NCBI RefSeq assembly: GCF_000745965.1 | Contig: NZ_KN050788.1 | Coordinates: forward strand, 225,456 to 289,455 | Direction: 5' to 3' | Origin: Edaphobacter aggregans DSM 19364 | GTDB taxonomy: Bacteria; Acidobacteriota; Terriglobia; Terriglobales; Acidobacteriaceae | Length of the DNA: 64,000 nucleotides | Shown here: piece after piece, positions 8,068-16,271 of the stretch | How the letters are laid out: each line of letters opens with the position of its first letter | How positions within the stretch are numbered: the stretch's first letter is position 1 | The notes under the pieces: generated by a model | What the model saw: only the letters and a program-made list of their open reading frames with translations | Told to the model about the DNA's origin: nothing | The model's database searches: none | Made by a program: the position numbers and the translations under genes

Positions 8068-8871
8068 ATGAAGCTCTCGCGGGTTGCGGTCGCCTCGGTC
8101 ATAGCAGCAGTTGGCTGCGTCGGACTGCGAGCGTACCAGCGAGTTGCCGACCTTGGCTTTGGGAATGACGACTCGCCAACCAATATAAAGGCCGAGTTTT
8201 ATTGGTCTCGACTGGCGTTTTCCTCCAATCTGCAGGGAATGAGCAGCTTTGGGGGATATGGCTACTGGCGCAGGAATGCGTGGTCCAGGGACTATCCCAA
8301 AGCAGACCGGCAGTTTCTGATTGCGATGCATCGGTTGACCCGGATCGACGGCCGGCCCACGGAGCAGGTGGTCACTCTGGACTCCGACGATATCTTCAAC
8401 TATCCATGGATCTACGCCGTGCAGGTTCAAATGTGGTCTTTCACGGACAAAGAGGCGCAGAAACTCCGAGACTACCTGTTGAAGGGCGGATTTCTGATGG
8501 TGGACGATTTTCACGGAACGGAAGACTGGGAAAACTTCATGAATGGGATGCGCCAGGTTCTTCCAGATTTTCCCGTGGAAGACCTTCAAAGTGGTGATGA
8601 GATATTCCACAGTCTCTATGACATCGACGACAAGATGCAGATTCCTGGAGAACACTTTGTACGCACGCGGCGCACTTACGAGAAAGATGGGTATCAGCCG
8701 AAGTGGCGCGCGATCCGCGATACCAAGGGGCGGATTATGGTGGCAATCTGCCACAACATGCATTTGGGCGACGCCTGGGAGTGGGCCGATGATCCGAACT
8801 ATCCAGAAGTATTTGCATCCATGGCTTTTCGCGTAGGCCTCGATTACATCATTTACGACATGACTCATTAG
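8068..8871 (+). CDS. DUF4159 exported protein, first gene of the MoxR/VWA operon
   Basis: 267 residues. ATG 8068 was chosen because GGAGG lies 5 bp upstream and because a signal-peptide-like start follows (MKLSRVAVASVIAAVGCVGL). The protein carries the DUF4159 landmarks (FYWSRLAF, SRDYPKADRQFLIAMHRLT, NYPWIYAVQVQMWSFTDKE, LKGGFLMVDDFHG, YIIYDMTH) in the same order as its divergent paralogue at 5614-6441. It is followed after 35 bp by the VWA membrane gene. Genomic association with MoxR, DUF58 and VWA genes is characteristic of the family, so it probably acts in the same envelope-located assembly or quality-control system. No catalytic residues can be assigned. Confidence 0.82.
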   Translation: MKLSRVAVASVIAAVGCVGLRAYQRVADLGFGNDDSPTNIKAEFYWSRLAFSSNLQGMSSFGGYGYWRRNAWSRDYPKADRQFLIAMHRLTRIDGRPTEQVVTLDSDDIFNYPWIYAVQVQMWSFTDKEAQKLRDYLLKGGFLMVDDFHGTEDWENFMNGMRQVLPDFPVEDLQSGDEIFHSLYDIDDKMQIPGEHFVRTRRTYEKDGYQPKWRAIRDTKGRIMVAICHNMHLGDAWEWADDPNYPEVFASMAFRVGLDYIIYDMTH

Positions 8872-8906
8872 TTCGGCTAACGAAACATCCCAGGGATCCT
8901 GAAGGC

Positions 8907-11189
8907 ATGTTTGAGTTCCTCTTCAAATATCCAAGTCCAGTGTTCACGAAGGGCCGCCTTGTGCTGCTCTCGACGTGGCCTGGGTGGATGCTGGCAGTAC
9001 TCATTGCTGTGTTCACGGCCGCACTGGCGCTGGTGACCTATCGGAAGATCTCAACCGCTGCGCCTAAATTGAAGACCTGGAGAGTCTGGGTCTTGTGGGC
9101 TATCCAATCCGGTTTCATCGCCTTGGTTCTCCTCCTGTTGTGGCAACCTGCGATGGTGGTGGCCGCCTTGACCTCGCAGCAGAATATCATCGCTGTGGTC
9201 GTAGACAATTCGCGCAGTATGGCAATAGCAGATAGCGATGGCAAGACCCGTGAGTCAGCGGCGCTCAACATTCTTGAAAACGGCTTGATATCCCAGATTC
9301 AAAAGCGATTTCAGGTGCGCCTCTATCGCCTGGGCGCCAGCGTCACGCGGATCGATGGACTCCAGAATCTTCAGCCCCAGGATGCCGCCACAAACATCAA
9401 TGGGGCGCTTAGCAAGCTTGCGGAGGACACTACGGACCTGCCGATTGGTGCGATTCTTCTGCTGAGCGACGGTGGACAGAACTCAGCCGAAATGGGGGAC
9501 TCGGGGGTTTCACCCGACACCTTGCAGGCCTTGCGTAATCGGAGATTGCCTGTTCACACGATTGGTTTTGGACGGCCACAGCTTGCGCATGATCTGGAAC
9601 TGGAGAATATTAGCGTAGCTCCTTCTGCAGTGATCAATTCCCGGTTGTCCGCAGCGTTGAGCTTTATGCAGCATGGCTTTGCCGGGCAGACGGCGAAGAT
9701 AACAGTTAAGGATGGAGAAAAAACTCTCTCAACAAGAGACGTTAAGCTTGACCCGGACGGAGTTCTTCAAACGGAATCGCTCTTCTTCTCAGCGGGCAAT
9801 GCCGGAGCGCGGGATCTTCGGTTCGCCGTAGAGCCTCTGCCTGAGGAAGAGAACCTTAAGAACAACGCGATGACACGATCGGTTCTTGTAAACGACGTCA
9901 AGCGACGTGTCCTGTATGTAGAAGGAGAGCCTCGATGGGAGTTCAAGTTCATCCGGCGTGCCGAGGAGGACGACCCGACCATTCAGCTGGTCTCCATGTT
10001 GAGGACCAGCGAAAACAAGATCTATCGCCAGGGGATTAATGATCCGGGTGAACTTGCCAACGGCTTTCCCACGCGACCGGAGGACCTGTTCGGATACGAC
10101 GGGATCATTATCGGCTCGGTGGACGCGGATTATTTCTCACCCTTGCAGCGTGAGCTGCTGCGCGAATATGTGGACCGGAGAGGCGGTGGTGTTCTCTTCC
10201 TTGGAGGGCGGATGGCACTGAGTGACGGAGGATGGGGCGCGTCGAGTATCAACGAAATGCTTCCGACATTTCTACCCCCCGGGCGCAATAGCTTTCATCG
10301 CAATGCGGCGACTGTTGAGCTGACTCCGGCCGGCGCAGAGTCACCCATCACACGGCTACTCGACGACCCCGCCAAGAACATGGAACGGTGGAGGAAGCTG
10401 ACTTATCTCGCGGATTATCAGAACGCCGGATCGCCAAAGCCGGGCGCCCTCGTACTTGCGCAGATGAACGTCGGACGACGAAAACTTCCGCTGCTCGTAA
10501 CTCAGAGTTATGGGCATGGTCGTACTGCAATTCTCGCAACGGGAGGGACATGGCGCTGGCAGATGAGTGAAGCGTTGGGCGATCCCTCGCATAACCTCTT
10601 CTGGCAACAGCTGATCCGTTGGCTCGTCGCCGATTCTCCGGGTAGGGTTACCGCTTCTGTATCGTCACACCTGCTGATGGACGACGAAAAGATTCAGCTG
10701 GCCGCCGTGGTCCGCGATCTTCAGTTTCAGCCAGCAGTCAGTTCGCTCGTTGTGGCGCATATCCTCGGACCTCAAGGGGTTAATTCGTTCATCGATCTGT
10801 CTCCGTCGCAGGAGACCCCAGGCAAGTACACGGCACTGTGGAACGCCGAAAAGCCCGGCGGCTATCTAGCGGAGATAATGGCCACAGACAACGCATCGAA
10901 ACAGGAGTTAGGACGTGACACCTTAACATTTCGCCGCGAGGACGGTGTGGCAGAGAACTTCCACACCGAACAAAACCGCCAGTTATTGCAATTGCTTTCC
11001 AACGAGACGAGCGGTCGCTACTGGGAGCCCAATGCAATCAAGGACCTGCCTAACAACATCTCCTATTCCGAGGCGGGCATCTCTGTTCGCACGACCAACC
11101 CTCTGTGGAATATGCCCACTGTCTTTCTGGTGCTTCTAAGCCTGCTCAGCGCGGAGTGGTTATTGCGGCGCAGATGGGGAATAGTATGA
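8907..11189 (+). CDS. Membrane-anchored VWA / amidotransferase-like-fold protein
   Basis: 760 residues. Two N-terminal membrane segments (about 28-50 and 65-90) precede a von Willebrand A domain whose MIDAS motif reads DNSRSM (DxSxS) near residue 105. The domain continues with ILLLSDGGQNSAEMG. After a beta-sandwich stretch there is a Rossmann-like region (RVLYVEGEPRWEFKFIRRA, then GYDGIIIGSVDADYFS and GGGVLFLGGRM) typical of the glutamine-amidotransferase-like domain in this family. A single C-terminal membrane helix (TVFLVLLSLLSAEWLL) ends in RRR. It is probably a periplasmic-facing adhesive scaffold that binds protein partners through the metal site. The stop overlaps the next ATG by 3 bp (ATGA), so translation is coupled. 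Confidence 0.82.
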   Translation: MFEFLFKYPSPVFTKGRLVLLSTWPGWMLAVLIAVFTAALALVTYRKISTAAPKLKTWRVWVLWAIQSGFIALVLLLLWQPAMVVAALTSQQNIIAVVVDNSRSMAIADSDGKTRESAALNILENGLISQIQKRFQVRLYRLGASVTRIDGLQNLQPQDAATNINGALSKLAEDTTDLPIGAILLLSDGGQNSAEMGDSGVSPDTLQALRNRRLPVHTIGFGRPQLAHDLELENISVAPSAVINSRLSAALSFMQHGFAGQTAKITVKDGEKTLSTRDVKLDPDGVLQTESLFFSAGNAGARDLRFAVEPLPEEENLKNNAMTRSVLVNDVKRRVLYVEGEPRWEFKFIRRAEEDDPTIQLVSMLRTSENKIYRQGINDPGELANGFPTRPEDLFGYDGIIIGSVDADYFSPLQRELLREYVDRRGGGVLFLGGRMALSDGGWGASSINEMLPTFLPPGRNSFHRNAATVELTPAGAESPITRLLDDPAKNMERWRKLTYLADYQNAGSPKPGALVLAQMNVGRRKLPLLVTQSYGHGRTAILATGGTWRWQMSEALGDPSHNLFWQQLIRWLVADSPGRVTASVSSHLLMDDEKIQLAAVVRDLQFQPAVSSLVVAHILGPQGVNSFIDLSPSQETPGKYTALWNAEKPGGYLAEIMATDNASKQELGRDTLTFRREDGVAENFHTEQNRQLLQLLSNETSGRYWEPNAIKDLPNNISYSEAGISVRTTNPLWNMPTVFLVLLSLLSAEWLLRRRWGIV

Positions 11190-12148
11190 AGAGGTCACAG
11201 GGGCAAAGACGACGCTGCCCAATATTTCATCTGGGAATATTCTGCGCGACCCTGTGCCTCCCCCTCATCTGTGCTCACGCCACGGCATACTACGTTGTCG
11301 TGGCAGGGCTTGGAGGCGAACCGGAATACCAACAGCGCTTCACCGCCGAGGCGAAAGACCTCGAGAAGATATTCAAAGCCTCTGGGCCTAATGCGCAGAT
11401 CTATACGCTGATCGGACAGGACGCCACTGCCGTACGATTAAGAGACACTTTAAGCACAGTCGCCCACTCCTCCAAGCCGGAGGATGACTTTGTTTTGATA
11501 CTGATCGGCCACGGATCTTTTGATGGCATGGTTTACAAGTTCAACCTGGTTGGACCGGATGTAAGCGATGAAGAAATCGCAGAGCTGTGCAATCGCATTC
11601 CGTCTCAAAGACAGCTTATCGTTGATACTTCGAGCGCGAGCGGTGGCGCAATTGCTGCGCTTCGGCACCCAGGCCGAGCCATCGTCACCGCGACAAAATC
11701 AGGTACGGAGAAGAACGCGACGGTCTTCGCACGGTACTGGGTCGAGGCCTTGCAGGACACGTCTTCCGATACAGATAAGAGCGATTCGATCAGTGCGCTC
11801 GAGGCTTTTACTTACGCCACGAAGAAGACTGCCACCTTCTATGAGTCGCAGAGGCGGCTCGCGACAGAGCATGCCGTCTTCTCCGACGCTAGCGGCGAGC
11901 CTGTTCGCGACGCAGGTGCCAGCCAGGGCGCTCTCCTGTCGAACTTCACCTTACTTCGGCTTGGGAGTACCCAACAGGCCGCAAACAACCCTGCCAAGCT
12001 TGCGCTTCTTGCGAAGAAGGAGGAACTCGAACGGAACATCGATGCCTTGAAGTATCAGAAAGCCGCAATGGATCCGGCTGATTACAAAAAGCAACTCACA
12101 GCGATGTTGTTGGAACTGGCGCGGGTGCAGCAGGAGTTGGACAAGTGA
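11186..12148 (+). CDS. Exported caspase-fold-like protein without the catalytic cysteine
   Basis: 320 residues from ATG 11186, which overlaps the upstream stop. A signal peptide spans about residues 1-34 (FHLGIFCATLCLPLICAHA). The body starts YYVVVAGLGGEPEYQQRF and contains LILIGHGSFDG, placed like the His-Gly motif of clan CD (caspase/legumain/C13) peptidases. The later strand LIVDTSSASGGAI sits where these enzymes have D-x-C-x-SG. Here Ser occupies the likely nucleophile position and no Cys is near, so the protein is either a pseudo-peptidase or uses another nucleophile. A coiled-coil C-terminus (KEELERNIDALKYQKAAM) follows. Fold assignment is by motif reading and is moderate. Confidence 0.6.
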   Translation: MKRSQGQRRRCPIFHLGIFCATLCLPLICAHATAYYVVVAGLGGEPEYQQRFTAEAKDLEKIFKASGPNAQIYTLIGQDATAVRLRDTLSTVAHSSKPEDDFVLILIGHGSFDGMVYKFNLVGPDVSDEEIAELCNRIPSQRQLIVDTSSASGGAIAALRHPGRAIVTATKSGTEKNATVFARYWVEALQDTSSDTDKSDSISALEAFTYATKKTATFYESQRRLATEHAVFSDASGEPVRDAGASQGALLSNFTLLRLGSTQQAANNPAKLALLAKKEELERNIDALKYQKAAMDPADYKKQLTAMLLELARVQQELDK

Positions 12149-14340
12149 TGCGGATATCCACACTCATTGCGACCTTGCTGCTAAATGCAACAGTGCTCGC
12201 CGCTGCCCCAGCAGACTGCTGGCGATTGCGTAAGCACGGACAGGAACGCGAATCGCAATCGTGTTTCGAACTATTGACGAAAAACGGAGAAGCGGCCGTT
12301 CGCGCCGAGGGATTCTGGGGTCTTGAGCAATGGGACCGGGCAAATGAGCAATTCCGCCTCGCAACCCAATCAACAAATAGCGGGCCTGAGATCGAGGTTC
12401 GTTGGGGAATGCTGCTACACGAGCGCTTCAATGACAAAGACGCGGCGGATCTCTTCCGTGAGGCGCTGTCTAAGGATCCGTCGAACGCAGACGCTTATCT
12501 CGGCCTCGCTATCGTATCGGCAGATAGCTTCGATGGCAAAGCCTTGCATTATGTCAACAAATCTCTCACTCTTGATCCGAAACGAGCAAAGGCCCATGAG
12601 CTTGCAGCTAGCCTCGCTCTCGAAAATGACGATCGCGATCTCGCGGCCGCCGAGGCGGACAAGGCACTTGATCTTGAGAGCGATGCACTCGACGCCATGT
12701 CTGTTCATGCTGCGATCGACCTGCTCAACGAACACTCGCCCGACTCCTGGCTTGCGAGGGTGCGAGCCATCAATCCTCGCTACGGAGCGGCGTATTCACA
12801 CATAGCCCGCCAGCTTGAGCTTCACTATCGCCAGGATGACGCGGTGACCTACTACCGCAAGGCGATCGCAGCGGATCCCCGCCTCTGGTCAGCGCACTCC
12901 GATCTGGGCATTGGTCTCATGAGACTTGGCCAGCAGGAAGAGGCGCAGAAGGAGCTCGAACTGAGCTACAACAACGGCTATCGTGACGCCGCTACCGTCA
13001 ACAGTCTGCGTTTGCTCGACAGCTATAAGAACTACATTACCGTCCGCGACCAAACCACGATTTTGATACTTAAGAAGACGGAGGCTGATCTCTTACGCCC
13101 ATACTTTCAGGACGAACTGCACCGAATCATCGCGGCTTACAACACAAAATACAGATTAACGCTACCGGGGCCGGTGCAGGTTGAGGCCTATCCCGACCAT
13201 GAAGACTTCGCAGTCAGGACGATGGGAATGCCCGGGTTGGGGGCGCTCGGTGTGACCTTCGGCGAAGTCATTGCCATCGACAGTCCATCCGCGCGAAAAC
13301 CTGGAGACTTCAATTGGGGAGCGACGTTATGGCACGAGATGAGCCACGTCTACGTGCTTACAGCAACAAAAAACCGCGTTCCGCGATGGTTTACGGAGGG
13401 GCTCGCAGTACACGAAGAAGGCGAGCGTTCCCCAGAGTGGGCTAATCGCATCACACCTGAGGTAATCATCGCTATTCGAGAAAAGAAGCTGTTACCCGTA
13501 CTCAAGCTGGACCGAGGTTTCGTCTATCCCGAATATCCATCACAAGTGGTCGTCTCCTACTTTCAGGCAGGTAGTATCTGCGACTTCGTAAAAGAAAAGT
13601 GGGGTGAATCAAAGCTGCTTGAGATGGTCCATTCCTATGCTGATCGGAAGACCACGCCAGAGATGATCAAAAGTAATCTCGATATCACGCCAGAGGAATT
13701 CGACAGACAGTATCTGATGTGGATCGATAAACGATATGCCTTTCAGGTCTCTCACTTTGATCAATGGCGGGAGAGTCTGAAAGCAATCTTGGCCGCCGCG
13801 CGCGAGAAACGATGGGACACGGTCATCAAGGAAGCGACGATAGCACTTCCCCTCTATCCTGAATATGTAGGCGAGGGTAGCATATATGAGCTTCTAGCTG
13901 ATGCCTACCGAGCGCAAAACGACACCAAAGCTGAGGCGCGAGTTCTATCTGCTTATCAGCGCGCTGGGGGCCAGGACCCGGCACTCCTGAAGCACCTGGC
14001 GGATATCGAAGAACATGACGGAAACAAGCGCGAAGCTGCAGAGACACTTTCGCGGGTAATTTACATCTATCCCGTGAACGATGCCGAACTCCACCGGCAT
14101 CTGGGAGACCTGCTGTATGACCAACAATTCTACGATCAGTCTGCACGCGAGTACGCCGCTACAGTAGCGTCGAACCCGGTAGATAAGGCAGGAGCACAGT
14201 TCCTGCTCGCGAAGGCCTACCTGGCAGCCGGGCATAAGAATGAAGCTGAAGAGAGTGTGCTGGCAGCTCTTGAAATTGCGCCGGGGTATGTCCCCGCGCA
14301 AAAACTATTACTGGAACTACATCAATCACCTGACAAATAG
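12148..14340 (+). CDS. TPR-repeat protein with MA-type zinc metallopeptidase domain
   Basis: 730 residues. The start ATG 12148 overlaps the preceding stop. A signal peptide (TLIATLLLNATVLAAAPA) leads into about six tetratricopeptide-like helices (residues 30-270, e.g. DAYLGLAIVSADSFDGKALHY). A gluzincin-type domain follows, with zinc motif HEMSH near residue 400 and, about 20 residues later, RWFTEGLAVHEE, which supplies the third-ligand Glu. This arrangement matches the peptidase-MA-like family. More TPR-like helices fill residues 530-725. It is probably a periplasmic protease or protein-binding component of the VWA/MoxR system. Together with the caspase-fold neighbour, two protease-like proteins are built into this operon. 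Confidence 0.78.
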   Translation: MRISTLIATLLLNATVLAAAPADCWRLRKHGQERESQSCFELLTKNGEAAVRAEGFWGLEQWDRANEQFRLATQSTNSGPEIEVRWGMLLHERFNDKDAADLFREALSKDPSNADAYLGLAIVSADSFDGKALHYVNKSLTLDPKRAKAHELAASLALENDDRDLAAAEADKALDLESDALDAMSVHAAIDLLNEHSPDSWLARVRAINPRYGAAYSHIARQLELHYRQDDAVTYYRKAIAADPRLWSAHSDLGIGLMRLGQQEEAQKELELSYNNGYRDAATVNSLRLLDSYKNYITVRDQTTILILKKTEADLLRPYFQDELHRIIAAYNTKYRLTLPGPVQVEAYPDHEDFAVRTMGMPGLGALGVTFGEVIAIDSPSARKPGDFNWGATLWHEMSHVYVLTATKNRVPRWFTEGLAVHEEGERSPEWANRITPEVIIAIREKKLLPVLKLDRGFVYPEYPSQVVVSYFQAGSICDFVKEKWGESKLLEMVHSYADRKTTPEMIKSNLDITPEEFDRQYLMWIDKRYAFQVSHFDQWRESLKAILAAAREKRWDTVIKEATIALPLYPEYVGEGSIYELLADAYRAQNDTKAEARVLSAYQRAGGQDPALLKHLADIEEHDGNKREAAETLSRVIYIYPVNDAELHRHLGDLLYDQQFYDQSAREYAATVASNPVDKAGAQFLLAKAYLAAGHKNEAEESVLAALEIAPGYVPAQKLLLELHQSPDK

Positions 14341-14355
14341 TGAGGGCATCATCTC

Positions 14356-15384
14356 ATGGCTACTTTCGCCGACGTCAATCAAGATGCAGTTCAGCTCCAG
14401 CAGCGCGTCGAGCGCTTTCACTCGGTACGAGAGAACATAGTCACCCAGGTACGCGAGGTCATCGTGGGTCAGGACGAAGTCCTCGATCAGGTCTTGATCG
14501 CGCTATTTGTTGGCGGTCACTGTTTGATGACAGGCATGCCTGGAACAGCGAAGACGCTGATGGTGCGAACCATTGCCGAGGCGCTCGGCCTCGAATTTCG
14601 TCGCATCCAGTTTACCCCCGATTTGATGCCGTCTGATATTACCGGCACTGACATCATTGAAGAAGATCTGGCCACAGGTCACCGCAAATGGACCTTCGTT
14701 CCAGGCCCAATCTTCGGCAATATTCTGCTTGCTGACGAGATCAATCGCACGCCGCCTAAAACTCAGGCCGCGTTGCTCGAGGCAATGCAGGAGCATTCGT
14801 GCACGGTAAGAGGACAGGGTTATCCTCTGCCCGCACCGTTCTTCGTCTTGGCAACTCAAAATCCGATCGAGCTTGAAGGCACTTATCCGCTTCCGGAGGC
14901 GCAGTTGGACCGCTTCCTGTTCAACGCAACACTGGACTACCTCAGGCCGGACGAGGAGTTGAAGGTCCTAAGCCTGACGACGACCACGCGTAGACCAAAC
15001 GTGCAGGCTGTAACTTCCGCTGAAGAGATGCTCGATTTTCAGCAACTGGTACGGATGGTCCCGATTGCCGATTCAGTGGCGCGCTATGTCATCGATCTTG
15101 TGCGCGCAACGCGTCACAAGAGTGACAATGCACCTGACTTCGTGAAGAAATATGTTAACTATGGCGGCAGCGTACGCGCCGCACAGTTCGTGGTTCTAGC
15201 CGCAAAGGCGCGAGCGCTTTCGCGAAAGCGATATCACGTAACCTACGAGGACATCACTTCACTGCTCATTCCTGTACTGCGTCATCGCATCCTGTTGAAC
15301 TTCCACGCTGAGTCGGAGCGAATCGATACCGACGAGATTCTGAGACGCCTGCTAAGGCACATGCCGCCCCCAAGGGAGATCTGA
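14356..15384 (+). CDS. MoxR-family AAA+ ATPase
   Basis: 342-residue cytoplasmic AAA+ chaperone-type ATPase. Walker A is GMPGTAKT (residues about 57-64) and Walker B NILLADEIN (about 121-129). The sensor region FFVLATQNPIELEGTYPLPEAQLDRF is the conserved MoxR block, and the lid domain ends in LLRHMPPP. MoxR proteins help mature or insert metal ions into partner complexes together with VWA and DUF58 proteins, and that partner set is encoded directly downstream. The stop codon overlaps the DUF58 start by one base. It begins 15 bp after the metallopeptidase gene. Confidence 0.93.
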   Translation: MATFADVNQDAVQLQQRVERFHSVRENIVTQVREVIVGQDEVLDQVLIALFVGGHCLMTGMPGTAKTLMVRTIAEALGLEFRRIQFTPDLMPSDITGTDIIEEDLATGHRKWTFVPGPIFGNILLADEINRTPPKTQAALLEAMQEHSCTVRGQGYPLPAPFFVLATQNPIELEGTYPLPEAQLDRFLFNATLDYLRPDEELKVLSLTTTTRRPNVQAVTSAEEMLDFQQLVRMVPIADSVARYVIDLVRATRHKSDNAPDFVKKYVNYGGSVRAAQFVVLAAKARALSRKRYHVTYEDITSLLIPVLRHRILLNFHAESERIDTDEILRRLLRHMPPPREI

Positions 15385-16271
15385 TGCAGCGCTTTCTTGA
15401 TCCTGCAATACTGGCCAGCATCTCTTCGCTCGATCTGGTAGCGAAGACGGTCGTCGATGGCTTCATCTCTGGATTGCATCGATCTCCCGATTTCGGATTT
15501 AGCCAGGAGTTTGCGGAGTATCGTGCCTACACGCAGGGAGATGACCTTCGCCATGTTGATTGGAATCTCTTCGCGCGAACGGAACGCTGCTATCTGAAAC
15601 GTTACGAAGGCGAGACGAACAGCCAGCTTATGGTCCTGCTCGATGCCAGCAATTCAATGCAGTACGGATCGAGGAAGCCTGCTAAGGCCGACTATGCCCG
15701 TTACATCGCAGCATCGTTGTTCTACATGGCCATCCGCAACCAACGTGACGCTGCCGGGATTGTTGTGTTCGACGACGAGGTCCGCGATTACGTGCAACCT
15801 TCAACCCGTCAGGGGCAACTGGCACGATTGTTTGCTACGCTCGATCGTGCCGAGCCACGAGCGCGAACCGACTTCTTTAAACCCCTGAAACACCTGCAGA
15901 CCCTATTGCATAGGCGCGGAATTGTCATCGTAATCTCCGATTTCTACGAAGAGCCCGATGCAATCATACGAGCATTTGAATTCCTCCGGTTCAAGGGTAA
16001 TGACATTGTTTTGTTTCATGTGCTCGACCCCCAGGAGATTCGACCGGAATTGAGAAATCCGGCGATCTTCGTAGATCTTGAGTCTGATCAGAAGATCGAA
16101 GTCACGCCGGAGTATGTCAACTCTACCTATCGTCAGAAGATGCACTCCCACATCGAGCATCTTCGCTCACGGTCAAAGGCCGCGGGGCTGGAGTATGAGC
16201 TAATCCGCACTGACCAGCCGCTGGATAGGGTGCTGCGTGAGTATCTGTCACTGCGGAAGGCGGGTGCGTAA
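15384..16271 (+). CDS. DUF58 / VWA-like protein, MoxR partner
   Basis: 295 residues, no membrane segment. The DUF58 core is clear: GLHRSPDFGFSQEFAEYRAYTQGDDLRHVDWNLFARTERCYLKRYEGETN (residues about 28-80), in which R-x-Y-x2-GDD-x3-DW is the family signature. A VWA-like half follows (LMVLLDASNSMQYGS, a DxSxS-type metal site) and then VIVISDFYEEPDAI. It normally works with the adjacent MoxR ATPase. The start and stop codons overlap those of its neighbours (15384 and 16271), which suggests strict stoichiometry. Confidence 0.9.
   Translation: MQRFLDPAILASISSLDLVAKTVVDGFISGLHRSPDFGFSQEFAEYRAYTQGDDLRHVDWNLFARTERCYLKRYEGETNSQLMVLLDASNSMQYGSRKPAKADYARYIAASLFYMAIRNQRDAAGIVVFDDEVRDYVQPSTRQGQLARLFATLDRAEPRARTDFFKPLKHLQTLLHRRGIVIVISDFYEEPDAIIRAFEFLRFKGNDIVLFHVLDPQEIRPELRNPAIFVDLESDQKIEVTPEYVNSTYRQKMHSHIEHLRSRSKAAGLEYELIRTDQPLDRVLREYLSLRKAGA

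Noticed and set aside
8005..8868. Long antisense frame (287 codons) opposite the DUF4159 gene
   Set aside because: It is the codon shadow of a clearly conserved gene, has no ribosome-binding site and no family character.
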